NCBI GenBank assembly: GCA_017482485.1
Contig: JAFUMV010000057.1
Location: 1 to 54,606 of the forward strand
Length of the DNA: 54,606 bases
DNA from: Lachnospiraceae bacterium
Lineage (GTDB): Bacteria > Bacillota > Clostridia > Lachnospirales > Lachnospiraceae
Reading direction: 5' to 3'
Shown one piece after another: positions 8,410 to 16,619 of the stretch (positions within the stretch are counted from its first letter, which is position 1; each line of letters starts with the position of its first letter). The notes under the pieces are model-generated. The model did not search any database. It saw only the letters and a list, made by a program, of their open reading frames with translations, and was not told where the DNA came from. Position numbers and translations under genes: made by a program.

Positions 8410-9696
8410 ATGGTAGCTTACAAAGACAGAAGTAAGGAAGAATTGCTGCAGTTAAAAGACGAACTGGAAGCAGCTTATAAAGAATTCCAGGGCAGGGGGT
8501 TAAAGCTTGATATGTCCCGCGGTAAGCCCAGCGCAGAGCAGCTGGATCTTTCCATGGGAATGATGGATGTCCTGGACAGCTTTACCGATTTGAGATGTGA
8601 GGCAGGCATTGACTGCCGTAACTATGGTGTGATGGACGGTATTCCGGAAGCAAAGAGACTGCTGGGTGAATTAAACGAAGTCCCCGCTGATCAGATTATT
8701 ATTTACGGCAACTCCAGCTTAAACGTAATGTTTGATGTTCTGGCACATGCGTTCAGCCATGGTGTTTTAGGCTATACACCCTGGTGCAGACAGGGACAGG
8801 TGAAATTTTTATGTCCCGTTCCCGGATATGACAGACATTTTAAGATCACAGAGTTTTTCGGCATTGAAATGATCAATGTGCCTATGACTCCGGAAGGTCC
8901 CGATATGGATATGGTTGAGAAGCTTGTCAGCGAAGATGCTTCCATCAAGGGTATCTGGTGTGTGCCCAAGTATTCCAACCCTCAGGGATATACCTATTCC
9001 GATGAAACTGTTCGCCGTTTTGCACGTTTAAAGCCTGCAGCGCCTGATTTTCGTATTTTCTGGGATAACGCTTATAATGTGCATCATCTTTATGAAGACA
9101 GACAGGATGTGATTCTTGAGCTTCTGCATGAATGTGAAGTGGCAGGAAATCCCGATATGGTATACAAGTTTGTTTCCACCAGCAAAATCACGTTCCCCGG
9201 TTCCGGTGTTGCTGCAGTTGCTGCATCCAAGGCAAATCTGGATGATATCAGAAAGCAGCTGACCGTACAGACCATCGGTCATGATAAGCTCAATCAGCTT
9301 CGCCATGTGCGTTATTTTAAGAATATGCACGGAATTGAAGTGCAGATGAAGAAGCATGCGGCGATTATGCGTCCCAAGTTTGAGGCAGTGCTCAACATGC
9401 TGGATCAGGAGCTGGAAGGTCTAAAGATCGGCACCTGGACAAAGCCGAACGGCGGTTATTTTATTTCATTTGATGCGTTGGAAGGCTGTGCAAAGGCAAT
9501 TGTAGCTAAGGCAAAAGAGGCTGGTGTTGTGATGACGAATGCCGGAGCAACCTATCCTTACGGCAAGGATCCTCATGATTCCAACATTCGTATTGCACCC
9601 TCCTTCCCTCCGTTGGAAGAGCTGGTACAGGCAACAGAATTATTTATTCTCTGTGTAAAACTTGTCAGTGTAGAAAAAATTCTGGAAACCATGTAA
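8410..9696 (+). CDS. PLP-dependent aminotransferase (class I/II fold, aspartate aminotransferase-like)
   Basis: This is a 428-residue cytosolic enzyme that transfers amino groups using pyridoxal phosphate. It resembles the Aminotran_MocR-type (PF12897) group annotated as aspartate or alanine-type aminotransferases. Visible motifs are a substrate loop SRGKPSAEQLDLS near residue 38, VPKYSNPQGYTYS, the PLP-contacting DNAYNVHHL, and VSTSKITFPGSGVAA, whose Lys should form the Schiff base. GGAGAGGAG precedes the ATG. It stands alone between the tRNA terminator and a strong hairpin at 9710. The amino donor is inferred from the family only. Confidence 0.9.
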   Translation: MVAYKDRSKEELLQLKDELEAAYKEFQGRGLKLDMSRGKPSAEQLDLSMGMMDVLDSFTDLRCEAGIDCRNYGVMDGIPEAKRLLGELNEVPADQIIIYGNSSLNVMFDVLAHAFSHGVLGYTPWCRQGQVKFLCPVPGYDRHFKITEFFGIEMINVPMTPEGPDMDMVEKLVSEDASIKGIWCVPKYSNPQGYTYSDETVRRFARLKPAAPDFRIFWDNAYNVHHLYEDRQDVILELLHECEVAGNPDMVYKFVSTSKITFPGSGVAAVAASKANLDDIRKQLTVQTIGHDKLNQLRHVRYFKNMHGIEVQMKKHAAIMRPKFEAVLNMLDQELEGLKIGTWTKPNGGYFISFDALEGCAKAIVAKAKEAGVVMTNAGATYPYGKDPHDSNIRIAPSFPPLEELVQATELFILCVKLVSVEKILETM

Positions 9697-9709
9697 AATA
9701 TAAGAAAGC

Positions 9710-9743
9710 AAAGGCTGTCGCAAATTTCTTTGCGATGGCCTTT
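9710..9743 (+). terminator. Hairpin after aminotransferase
   Basis: A 15-bp stem (AAAGGCTGTCGCAAA paired with TTTGCGATGGCCTTT, two G-U pairs) closes a TTTC loop. It is followed by ACGTTTG, so the U-run is weak, but the stem is very stable. It ends only about 20 bases before the next gene's start. Confidence 0.75.
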
Positions 9744-9764
9744 ACGTTTGTACGGAGGTTTGGC

Positions 9765-10535
9765 ATGGACCAGAGAGAGGTATTGGATGTGGCCATGGAA
9801 GCGGGTCACATACTGCTGGAAAACGGAGCGGAAATATCCAGAGTGGAGGAAACGATAGACCGGATCTGCAGGCATTTCGGTGTGGAGTCGGAAAACGCCT
9901 TTGTTTTGAGCAACGGTATTTTCCTGACAGCGGGAAATGAAACAGAAAAACGGTTTGCAAGGGTAAAGCATATTCCGGTAAAGGGAGCACAGCTTCATCG
10001 GGTGGCGGCCGTCAATCAGCTGTCCAGAGAAATTGAAGAAGGAAAATATGATATTTCTCAGATTCGGGAGCGGCTGCGGCAGATTAAAGTTCAGCCCGGA
10101 AAAAGAAAAGGGACCCAGGTGTTTATGGCAGGGCTTGGAAGCAGCTGCTTTTGCCTGATGTTCGGTGGTTCCCTGCAGGACTGTATTGCGACCTTCGGAA
10201 TCGGTCTGGTTCTTTATACCTATGTGCTGATGCTGGGAAAACATTTTTCAAAAATTGTGGAAAATATTGTGGGCGGAATGCTGATCACCGTTTTAAGCCT
10301 TCTTTTAGCAAGGCTGCCCTTCGGGATGGATATGAGCCATATGATCAGCGGATGCATCATGCCTCTGGTGCCAGGACTGGCATTTACAAACGGAATTCGT
10401 GATATTGCGGATGGAGACTATATATCCGGAACCGTGCGCATGATCGATGCCATTCTCGTTTTTCTTTCCATTGCCGCCGGCGTAGGATTTGTGATCAGCA
10501 TATATCATCAGCTGACAGGAGGTGCCATGTTATGA
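9765..10535 (+). CDS. Threonine/serine exporter family protein, N-terminal half (ThrE/DUF1212)
   Basis: This 256-residue protein is one half of a two-gene ThrE-type exporter. A soluble N-terminal part (MDQREVLDVAMEAGHILLENGAEISRVEETI, typical of DUF1212) is followed by several hydrophobic helices. In other bacteria the two halves are fused and export threonine or serine. The start at 9765 is supported by CGGAGG just upstream; an earlier in-frame start would lie inside the terminator stem. The stop overlaps the next start as ATGA, so the two halves should be made together. Confidence 0.9.
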   Translation: MDQREVLDVAMEAGHILLENGAEISRVEETIDRICRHFGVESENAFVLSNGIFLTAGNETEKRFARVKHIPVKGAQLHRVAAVNQLSREIEEGKYDISQIRERLRQIKVQPGKRKGTQVFMAGLGSSCFCLMFGGSLQDCIATFGIGLVLYTYVLMLGKHFSKIVENIVGGMLITVLSLLLARLPFGMDMSHMISGCIMPLVPGLAFTNGIRDIADGDYISGTVRMIDAILVFLSIAAGVGFVISIYHQLTGGAML

Positions 10536-10984
10536 TACTTCTGAATCTGTTGATTAAGGTGATTGCCGCTGCAGTAGGAACCATCGCGTTTGGCGCGATC
10601 TTCGGAGTGCCCAGACAATATTATCCTTACTGCGGACTGATCGGTGGTGCGGGCTGGGCCGTCTATGTGATTTTATGGGAGAATCTGCGGTTCTGGTCGG
10701 AACCTGCAGTGGTCTTTTTGGCAACTGTAATTGTAATTTTGCTTTCCCGCCTCTTTGCGGTGCGAAAGCGCTGTCCGGTTACCATTTTTTTGATCAGCGG
10801 CATTCTGCCCCTCGTACCCGGCGCCGGAATTTACTGGACCGCCTACTATCTGGTGACCAACAAGCTGGCCGAAGCCTCAACCCGCGGATTTCTGGCTGTC
10901 AAAGTGGCCATCGCCATTGTCCTGGGAATTGTCGTTGTTTTTGAAATACCCCAGAGCGTATTCCGGAGAGCCTCCAAATTTTGA
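10532..10984 (+). CDS. Threonine/serine exporter family protein, C-terminal half (ThrE_2/DUF3815)
   Basis: This 150-residue membrane protein with about five hydrophobic segments is the small partner of the upstream DUF1212 protein. The segments include the conserved FGAIFGVPRQYYPYCGLIGGAGW and the FLISGILPLVPGAGIYW motif. Overlap with the partner gene (ATGA) implies translational coupling and a joint transporter. Confidence 0.9.
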   Translation: MILLNLLIKVIAAAVGTIAFGAIFGVPRQYYPYCGLIGGAGWAVYVILWENLRFWSEPAVVFLATVIVILLSRLFAVRKRCPVTIFLISGILPLVPGAGIYWTAYYLVTNKLAEASTRGFLAVKVAIAIVLGIVVVFEIPQSVFRRASKF

Positions 10985-11026
10985 ACACTGACCCTGCATG
11001 GCTGTAAACAGCAGAAAGAGAGAAAT

Positions 11027-11200
11027 ATGACAAACTGCGAAACATGTATCAATTTCGTCTACGATGACGATTATGAATGCTATATCTGCGAAATGAACCT
11101 GGATGAAGATGAAATGGTCCGTTTCTTAAGCAGCACATTCGACAACTGTCCCTACTACCAGTTAAACGATGAATACAAGATCGTAAGAAAGCAGATGTAG
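11027..11200 (+). CDS. DUF6472 family microprotein (57 aa)
   Basis: This is a 57-residue acidic protein, MTNCETCINFVYDDDYE...CPYYQLNDEYKIVRKQM. It has four cysteines in a CxxC...C...C arrangement and resembles the small DUF6472 proteins common in Lachnospiraceae. The Cys pattern suggests a small metal-binding knuckle. It has a weak AGAGAG ribosome site and lies about 40 bases after the exporter genes, so it may be co-transcribed. The function is unknown. Confidence 0.8.
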   Translation: MTNCETCINFVYDDDYECYICEMNLDEDEMVRFLSSTFDNCPYYQLNDEYKIVRKQM

Positions 11201-11639
11201 AGAGGTTCTCAATACAAAACATAACAGTTTTGCCTTTTGTTTGGCCGGTTTAACTCTATCAGGGTACCCTCAGTGTATGCGGGGACACACGCCCCTTGTA
11301 CACGGAGGGTATATACGATCGATACTACTGAAAATACCCTGATTTCATGCAAATAATCTTTCAAAATGCGGAGCCGGGGGTATATGGGGCTAAATCCTCC
11401 AGAAATACCCCGAAAAACATATAAATATGGGGTATCTCTGAGAAATTTGAATGTAAATGCCCCCTGAAGGCATTAAAACATGACAAAATACGCTGTTTTG
11501 GAGTATTTCAGAAGAAAAAAACCGTATACACCCTGGGAATGCAGAATGCCCATATTTGCCGGTAATTTCTGCGGGACTTGCCAGAATAACATTGAAGGCT
11601 GAACAGGTGTGCTAAAACTGAAATATTTTAAATATTTTC
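11201..11639. other. Non-coding 440-bp stretch rich in ATACCC/GGGTAT motifs and hairpins
   Basis: No credible gene is seen. Between 11260 and 11435 the short motif ATACCC or its reverse complement GGGTAT recurs about six times in alternating orientation, including an inverted pair ATACCCC...GGGGTAT around 11406-11434. Small hairpins include CAAAAC/GTTTTG near 11217 (followed by CCTTTTG, perhaps a weak terminator for the DUF6472 gene), AATGCC/GGCATT (11456-11474), and GCAGAA/TTCTGC near 11540-11570. The dispersed palindrome at 11266-11310 lies inside. A structured RNA, an operator array or a decayed element are all possible. Confidence 0.5.
11266..11310 (-). repeat. Dispersed palindromic repeat, copy 1
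   Basis: This is a 45-base imperfect palindrome: arms ACCCTCAGTGTATGCGGGG and CCCCTTGTACACGGAGGGT around loop ACACACG. Its reverse complement matches the element at 35219-35262 in both arms and in the loop (CGTGTGT), so the two are copies of one element in opposite orientation. Confidence 0.8.
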
Positions 11640-11668
11640 TTGACAAAAGAAGATGATGTATGTATAAT
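11640..11668 (+). promoter_or_regulatory. Perfect consensus promoter of yceD-rpmF
   Basis: TTGACA (11640-11645) and TATAAT (11663-11668) are separated by 17 bases. It should be a strong housekeeping promoter, as expected for a ribosomal protein operon. Confidence 0.92.
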
Positions 11669-11723
11669 CAACTGAGTGTGGACGAAGTCTGTGCAGATTT
11701 TGTCCGACCGTTAGGAGTATACT

Positions 11724-12248
11724 ATGTTAGTGAATTTAACAGATGTTTTTTCATCCGATGGCAAGACTGTTACGAAAGAGTTCCCTTATGAGGTTTCAGA
11801 ACTGATTTATGAGGGAGAGCATTTCTCTGTTAAGGAATGCAGTCCGGTTTTGGTGAAGCTCACCAACATTGCAGCGAAAAAGGTGCTTGTGGAAGCGAAA
11901 GTCAAGCTGGCTGTGCTGCTCAACTGTGACAGATGCTTAAGTGAAGTGGAGCATGTCTTTGATTTACAGATCGAAAGAGAAGTGATATCGCCTGATAAGG
12001 CAACTTCCGAAGAGCTGGAAGAGCAGGACGCTTTCATGGAAGGTTATGAACTGAATATAGATCGCCTGATTGATAATGAGATTATGACAAGCTGGCCTAT
12101 GAAGGTGTTGTGCAGACCAGACTGCAAGGGACTTTGTCCTGTCTGCGGTAAGGATTTGAACACAGGAGCGTGCGGCTGCGATACTTTCGTTCCTGATCCG
12201 AGGATGGCGGCAATTATGGATGTCTTTAACGCGAATAAGGAGGTGTAA
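11724..12248 (+). CDS. yceD: YceD/DUF177 family protein
   Basis: This is a 174-residue protein of the DUF177 family, linked in other bacteria and plants to 23S rRNA accumulation and normally encoded directly ahead of rpmF. The C-terminal half has the conserved CRPDCKGLCPVCGKDLNTGACGC cysteine cluster, a probable zinc site, and ends in the typical DPRMAAI segment. TTAGGAG precedes the ATG. It is co-transcribed with rpmF from the consensus promoter at 11640. Confidence 0.92.
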   Translation: MLVNLTDVFSSDGKTVTKEFPYEVSELIYEGEHFSVKECSPVLVKLTNIAAKKVLVEAKVKLAVLLNCDRCLSEVEHVFDLQIEREVISPDKATSEELEEQDAFMEGYELNIDRLIDNEIMTSWPMKVLCRPDCKGLCPVCGKDLNTGACGCDTFVPDPRMAAIMDVFNANKEV

Positions 12249-12250
12249 CG

Positions 12251-12433
12251 ATGTCTATCTGTCCTAAGAATAAGTCTTCCAAATCCAGAAGAGATAAGAG
12301 AAGAGCTAACTGGAAAATGAGCGCACCTACACTGGTGAAATGCAGCAAATGCGGCGCACTGATGATGCCTCACAGAGTCTGCAAGGCTTGTGGTTCTTAC
12401 AACAAGCGTGAAATCGTTAAGGTTGAAGCATAA
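12251..12433 (+). CDS. rpmF: 50S ribosomal protein L32
   Basis: This is a 60-residue basic protein with the standard L32 N-terminus (CPKNKSSKSRRDKRRANWK) and a zinc-binding pair CSKCG...CKACG, so it is the C+ zinc form. AGGAGG lies nine bases upstream, overlapping the end of yceD. The plsX-fab genes that often follow rpmF are absent here; a strong terminator follows instead. Confidence 0.97.
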   Translation: MSICPKNKSSKSRRDKRRANWKMSAPTLVKCSKCGALMMPHRVCKACGSYNKREIVKVEA

Positions 12434-12502
12434 GAAAAGCTTAACTGATACGTGATGAGCTGTTTTATGTAAAAACAAAATACAGCTGAGAGAAAAGAAA
12501 GG

Positions 12503-12534
12503 AAAGGCTTCCGCTTTTAGCGGGAGCCTTTTTT
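12503..12534 (+). terminator. Rho-independent terminator of yceD-rpmF
   Basis: The stem AAAGGCTTCCGC/GCGGGAGCCTTT has one G-U pair and loop TTTTA, and a T-run follows. Confidence 0.92.
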
Positions 12535-12696
12535 CACAACAGGAAAAGGTTTGCCGCACTGATATGAAATCAGGTGTTTCCTTTATATTTTTTAAAAAAG
12601 TACTTTTCCTGTTAAGCTTTTTATGTTATACTGATCGAAGTTATGAAAAAGGACGGCTCTTTCAAAGAGACGATCAATATAAGGAGGCCATGTAAG

Positions 12697-12840
12697 ATGA
12701 AGCACATCAAAACATTAACGACAAGAAACCTGAAGGAATCCATGAAAAAGGGTGGCTGCGGTGAATGCCAGACATCTTGCCAGTCTGCATGCAAAACATC
12801 CTGTACAGTAGGCAATCAGAGCTGCGAAAAGGCAAAATAA
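12697..12840 (+). CDS. SCIFF ranthipeptide precursor
   Basis: This 47-residue ribosomal peptide precursor has six cysteines in its C-terminal part (C21, 24, 28, 32, 36, 43), the six-Cys-in-forty-five pattern. The leader MKHIKTLTTRNLKES is the conserved recognition region. In characterised systems the neighbouring radical SAM enzyme forms thioether crosslinks from Cys to other residues. The start at 12697 follows AGGAGG closely. A 12-bp hairpin separates it from the maturase gene. The physiological role of SCIFF is not settled; a signalling role has been proposed in clostridia. Confidence 0.95.
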   Translation: MKHIKTLTTRNLKESMKKGGCGECQTSCQSACKTSCTVGNQSCEKAK

Positions 12841-12861
12841 GCAGCCGAATCAATCGGGTTT

Positions 12862-12889
12862 ATAAGCAGCGATGAAAATCGCTGCTTAT
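12862..12889 (+). terminator. Hairpin between SCIFF precursor and maturase
   Basis: A perfect 12-bp stem, ATAAGCAGCGAT/ATCGCTGCTTAT, closes a GAAA tetraloop. No T-run follows, so it is better read as a stabilising or partial-attenuation hairpin. It probably gives more precursor than maturase. It also rules out an ATG at 12891 as the maturase start, because no ribosome site could be exposed. Confidence 0.8.
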
Positions 12890-12917
12890 TATGCGTTATG
12901 AAAGGAAGAACATTTTT

Positions 12918-14309
12918 GTGATACACCAGTATAAAAATAACGGCTACAACATTGTGATGGATGTCAACAGCGGCAGCATCCACGTTGTGGACGATATCGT
13001 ATATGATGTCATTCCTCTGGCAGAACAGCTTGTAAAAGAGGGCATACGTGATCTTGATACAGTTACAGCAGCTGTGGAAGCCTGTCAGAAGCTTTCTTTT
13101 TCTCATGAAGAGGTGAGAGAGGCTGTTTCGGAGGTACTGCAGCTTGCAAAAGACGGTGCGCTGTTTACAGAGGATATTTATGAACCCTATATCGATAGCT
13201 TTAAAAATCGTCAGACCGTGGTGAAAGCATTATGCCTTCACATCGCCCATGACTGTAACCTTGCATGTCAGTACTGCTTTGCGGAAGAAGGCGAATATCA
13301 CGGCAGAAGAGCGCTGATGAGCTTTGAAGTGGGTAAGAAAGCGCTGGACTTTCTGGTTGCCAATTCGGGCAATCGTGTGAATTTGGAAGTAGACTTTTTT
13401 GGCGGTGAGCCTTTGATGAACTGGCAGGTTGTGAAGGATCTGGTCGCTTATGGCAGAAGCCTGGAAGAGCCTCACAACAAAAAGTTTCGGTTTACGCTTA
13501 CAACAAACGGCGTGCTTTTAAATGACGAAATTCTGGAATTTGCCAATAAAGAAATGAGCAATGTGGTTTTGAGCATTGACGGACGTAAGGAAGTGCATGA
13601 CAGAATGCGTCCTTTCCGCGGCGGACAGGGCAGCTATGACCTGATCGTTCCAAAGTTTCAGAAGGTGGCTGAGAGCCGCGATCAGATGAATTATTATGTG
13701 CGCGGTACTTTTACCCGCAACAATATGGATTTTGCCGAGGATGTAAAGCATCTGGCAGATCTAGGCTTTAAGCAGATTTCTGTGGAACCTGTGGTTGCAG
13801 ATCCGAAGGAACCCTATGCGCTGCAGGAGGAGGATATTCCGAAGCTTCTGGAAGAATATGACAAGCTTGCAGTGGAGCTGTTAAAGCGTCATAAAGAAGG
13901 TAAGGGCGTGAATTTCTTCCATTTCATGATCGATTTACGCGGCGGTCCCTGTGTGGCGAAGCGGCTTTCCGGCTGTGGATCGGGAACCGAGTATCTGGCG
14001 GTAACGCCATGGGGCGATTTTTATCCCTGTCATCAGTTTGTCGGCAATGAGAAATTTCTGCTGGGCAATGTGGATGATGGCATTTTAAGAACCGATATTG
14101 TGGACGAATTCAAGTGCTGCAATGTCTACGCCAAGGAGAAGTGCCGTAAGTGTTTTGCAAAGTTTTACTGCAGCGGCGGCTGCGCTGCCAACTCCTATAA
14201 TTGTCACGGCAATATCAACGATGCCTATGACCTTGGCTGTGAACTGCAGAAGAAACGTGTGGAATGTGCCATTATGATAAAAGCGGCTCTGGCCGATGAA
14301 GAAGAATAA
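12918..14309 (+). CDS. Thioether cross-link-forming SCIFF peptide maturase (radical SAM)
   Basis: This 463-residue radical SAM/SPASM enzyme installs thioether bonds in the SCIFF peptide. It has an N-terminal peptide-recognition region (IHQYKNNGYNIVMDVNSGSIHVVDD), the radical SAM cluster motif CNLACQYC near residue 110, and a C-terminal SPASM domain with CGSGTEYLAVTPWGDFYPC, then CCNVYAKEKCRKC and YCSGGC, which should hold auxiliary 4Fe-4S clusters. I choose the GTG at 12918, preceded by AAAGGAAG, because the ATG at 12891 abuts the hairpin. SecDF follows by 11 bases; this SCIFF-maturase-SecDF order recurs in related bacteria. Confidence 0.93.
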   Translation: MIHQYKNNGYNIVMDVNSGSIHVVDDIVYDVIPLAEQLVKEGIRDLDTVTAAVEACQKLSFSHEEVREAVSEVLQLAKDGALFTEDIYEPYIDSFKNRQTVVKALCLHIAHDCNLACQYCFAEEGEYHGRRALMSFEVGKKALDFLVANSGNRVNLEVDFFGGEPLMNWQVVKDLVAYGRSLEEPHNKKFRFTLTTNGVLLNDEILEFANKEMSNVVLSIDGRKEVHDRMRPFRGGQGSYDLIVPKFQKVAESRDQMNYYVRGTFTRNNMDFAEDVKHLADLGFKQISVEPVVADPKEPYALQEEDIPKLLEEYDKLAVELLKRHKEGKGVNFFHFMIDLRGGPCVAKRLSGCGSGTEYLAVTPWGDFYPCHQFVGNEKFLLGNVDDGILRTDIVDEFKCCNVYAKEKCRKCFAKFYCSGGCAANSYNCHGNINDAYDLGCELQKKRVECAIMIKAALADEEE

Positions 14310-14320
14310 GGAGAATCACA

Positions 14321-16495
14321 ATGAACAAGAAGAAAGGTATTATTACCCTGGTTGTATCTGTTCTTGCATTGATCGCATTTACCTATGTATGTGTGTTCGG
14401 TCTTGACAGCGGAAAAACAGGGTCCGCTTCCAACATCAAGCTCGGTCTTGATCTGGCGGGTGGTGTGAGTATCACCTATGAAGTGGTGGGAGAAGAAGAG
14501 CCCAGCGCTGAAGATATGAGTGATACCATTTACAAGCTGCAGAAACGTGTGGAAGGCTATTCCACAGAAGCCCAGGTATATCAGGAAGGTTCCAATCGTA
14601 TTAATATTGAAATCCCCGGTGTGTCCGATGCCAATGCAGTGCTGACTGAGCTGGGCAAGCCCGGTTCCTTAACCTTCTATGACAAGGATTTCAATGCAGT
14701 TTTAACCGGTACTGATGTAGCTGATGCACAGGCCGGCTATCAGCAGGACAGTATGGGAAACCAGGAAGCTGTCGTACAGCTGACCTTTACGAAGGAAGGT
14801 ACGGAGAAGTTTGCGGAAGCGACCAAAGCAGCTTATCCTAATAAGGACATTATTTACATCGTATATGATGACGAGATCATCAGTGCTCCTGCCGTTCAGT
14901 CTGAAATTACTGACGGAGTGGCTTCCATTACCGGTATGTCTTCCTTTGAAGAAGCTGACATCCTGGCTTCCACCATCCGTATCGGCGGTCTGAAGCTGGA
15001 ACTGGAGGAGCTGCGTTCCAACGTGGTTGGTGCCCAGCTGGGAAGTGCAGCTATTGAGACAAGTTTGAAAGCAGGTGCCATCGGTCTTGCAATTGTGATT
15101 GTATTTATGATAGCGGTTTACTGGATTCCCGGTGTGGCAAGTTCTCTGGCACTGTGTTTGTATACCGCCATGATGGTACTTTTATTAAATGGTTTTGATC
15201 TCACACTGACACTGCCCGGTATCGCAGGTATCATTCTTTCCATCGGTATGGCAGTTGATGCAAATGTTATTATTTTCGCACGTATCCGTGAAGAAATTGC
15301 AACCGGCAAGACTGTGAAGTCTTCCATCAAGATCGGTTTCCAGAAGGCATTTTCCGCAATCTTTGACGGTAACATCACCACTCTGATTTCAGCGGCGGTG
15401 CTGGGTGTCATGGGTACCGGTACGATCAAGGGATTCGCACAGACACTGGCACTCGGTATTGTGCTGTCCATGTTTACCGCATTGGTAGTGACCAGACTGA
15501 TTCTGAATGCGCTGTATGCGATCGGCTTTACCAAAGAAAAGTACTATGGACGCACAGAAGACAGAACTCCTGTCAATTTCCTGAGCAAAAAAGCAATTTT
15601 CTTCGCCATTTCAGGTGTGATTATTATCGGCGGTTTTGTTGCTATGGGTATCAACAAATCAAGCAACGGCGAAATCTTAAATTACAGCCTGGAATTCAAG
15701 GGCGGTACTTCCACAAATGTAACCTTCAATGAAGATATGACCATTGAAGAACTGGATGCGACCGTTGTTCCTGTAATCGAAGAAATCAGTGGGGATCCCA
15801 ACGTTCAGACACAGAAGGTTCAGGGAACCAATGAAGTTATTTTCAAGACCAGATCCCTGACTGTGGAGCAGAGAGAAGAACTCAATACCATGCTTATGGA
15901 AGATTACGGTGTGGATGAAGAGAAGATTATAGCTGAAACCATCAGTTCCACAATCAGTTCCGAAATGAGATCCGGCGCAGTTCTGGCTGTGCTTGTCTCT
16001 TCCGTATTCATGCTGATTTATATCTGGTTCCGTTTTAAGGATTTGCGTTTCGGTGCCAGCAGCGTTCTTGCACTGCTGCATGATGTGCTGGTTGTATTGG
16101 CATTCTATGCAGTGGCAAAGGTTTCTGTCGGCAGCACTTTTATCGCATGTATGCTGACTATTGTAGGTTATTCCATCAACGCGACTATCGTTATTTTCGA
16201 CCGTGTTCGTGAAAATCTGGAACTCATGGGAAGCAAGGCCGATTTGGTTGATGTGGTGAACAAAAGTATCACACAGACGCTTACCAGAAGTATTTTCACT
16301 TCACTGACTACCTTTATCACGGTTGCAGCGCTGTATTTCCTGGGTGTATCCAGCATTAAGGAATTTGCACTTCCTCTGATGGTAGGTATTGTCTGCGGTG
16401 CATATTCTTCCGTTTGCCTGACAGGTGCTATGTGGTATCTGATGAGAACCAAAATTGTGAAGAAATCTGCAGATAAGGGTAAGAAAAAAGCATAA
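14321..16495 (+). CDS. secDF: Fused protein translocase subunit SecDF
   Basis: SecD and SecF use the proton gradient to help proteins through the SecYEG channel. Here they form one 724-residue chain. SecD (about residues 1-405) has the N-terminal helix, LGLDLAGGVSITYEV, a large extracellular domain, and AGIILSIGMAVDANVIIFARI in TM4. SecF (about 415-724) has LEFKGGTSTNV and GYSINATIVIFDRVRENL. A Lys-rich C-terminus ends the chain. AAGGAG precedes the ATG. The gene follows the SCIFF maturase closely, and a GC-rich terminator ends the operon. Confidence 0.96.
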   Translation: MNKKKGIITLVVSVLALIAFTYVCVFGLDSGKTGSASNIKLGLDLAGGVSITYEVVGEEEPSAEDMSDTIYKLQKRVEGYSTEAQVYQEGSNRINIEIPGVSDANAVLTELGKPGSLTFYDKDFNAVLTGTDVADAQAGYQQDSMGNQEAVVQLTFTKEGTEKFAEATKAAYPNKDIIYIVYDDEIISAPAVQSEITDGVASITGMSSFEEADILASTIRIGGLKLELEELRSNVVGAQLGSAAIETSLKAGAIGLAIVIVFMIAVYWIPGVASSLALCLYTAMMVLLLNGFDLTLTLPGIAGIILSIGMAVDANVIIFARIREEIATGKTVKSSIKIGFQKAFSAIFDGNITTLISAAVLGVMGTGTIKGFAQTLALGIVLSMFTALVVTRLILNALYAIGFTKEKYYGRTEDRTPVNFLSKKAIFFAISGVIIIGGFVAMGINKSSNGEILNYSLEFKGGTSTNVTFNEDMTIEELDATVVPVIEEISGDPNVQTQKVQGTNEVIFKTRSLTVEQREELNTMLMEDYGVDEEKIIAETISSTISSEMRSGAVLAVLVSSVFMLIYIWFRFKDLRFGASSVLALLHDVLVVLAFYAVAKVSVGSTFIACMLTIVGYSINATIVIFDRVRENLELMGSKADLVDVVNKSITQTLTRSIFTSLTTFITVAALYFLGVSSIKEFALPLMVGIVCGAYSSVCLTGAMWYLMRTKIVKKSADKGKKKA

Positions 16496-16532
16496 TAATC
16501 GCAAATTGAAGAATTGCAGGTAAAACAAACAG

Positions 16533-16565
16533 GCCGGGGCCGCATGATAAGCGACCCCGGCTTTT
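16533..16565 (+). terminator. Rho-independent terminator after secDF
   Basis: GCCGGGG pairs with CCCCGGC, with an inner CGC/GCG extension, and TTTT follows. Confidence 0.88.
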
Positions 16566-16619
16566 AAGCTCAGACGTAAGTGTACATGAAGCACACTATA
16601 TTTTTTGAAGGGGCAAAGG

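Noticed and set aside
12891-12917. ATG at 12891 as the SCIFF maturase start
   Set aside because: It touches the 3' arm of a perfect hairpin and has no ribosome site; GTG at 12918 does and fits family N-termini.
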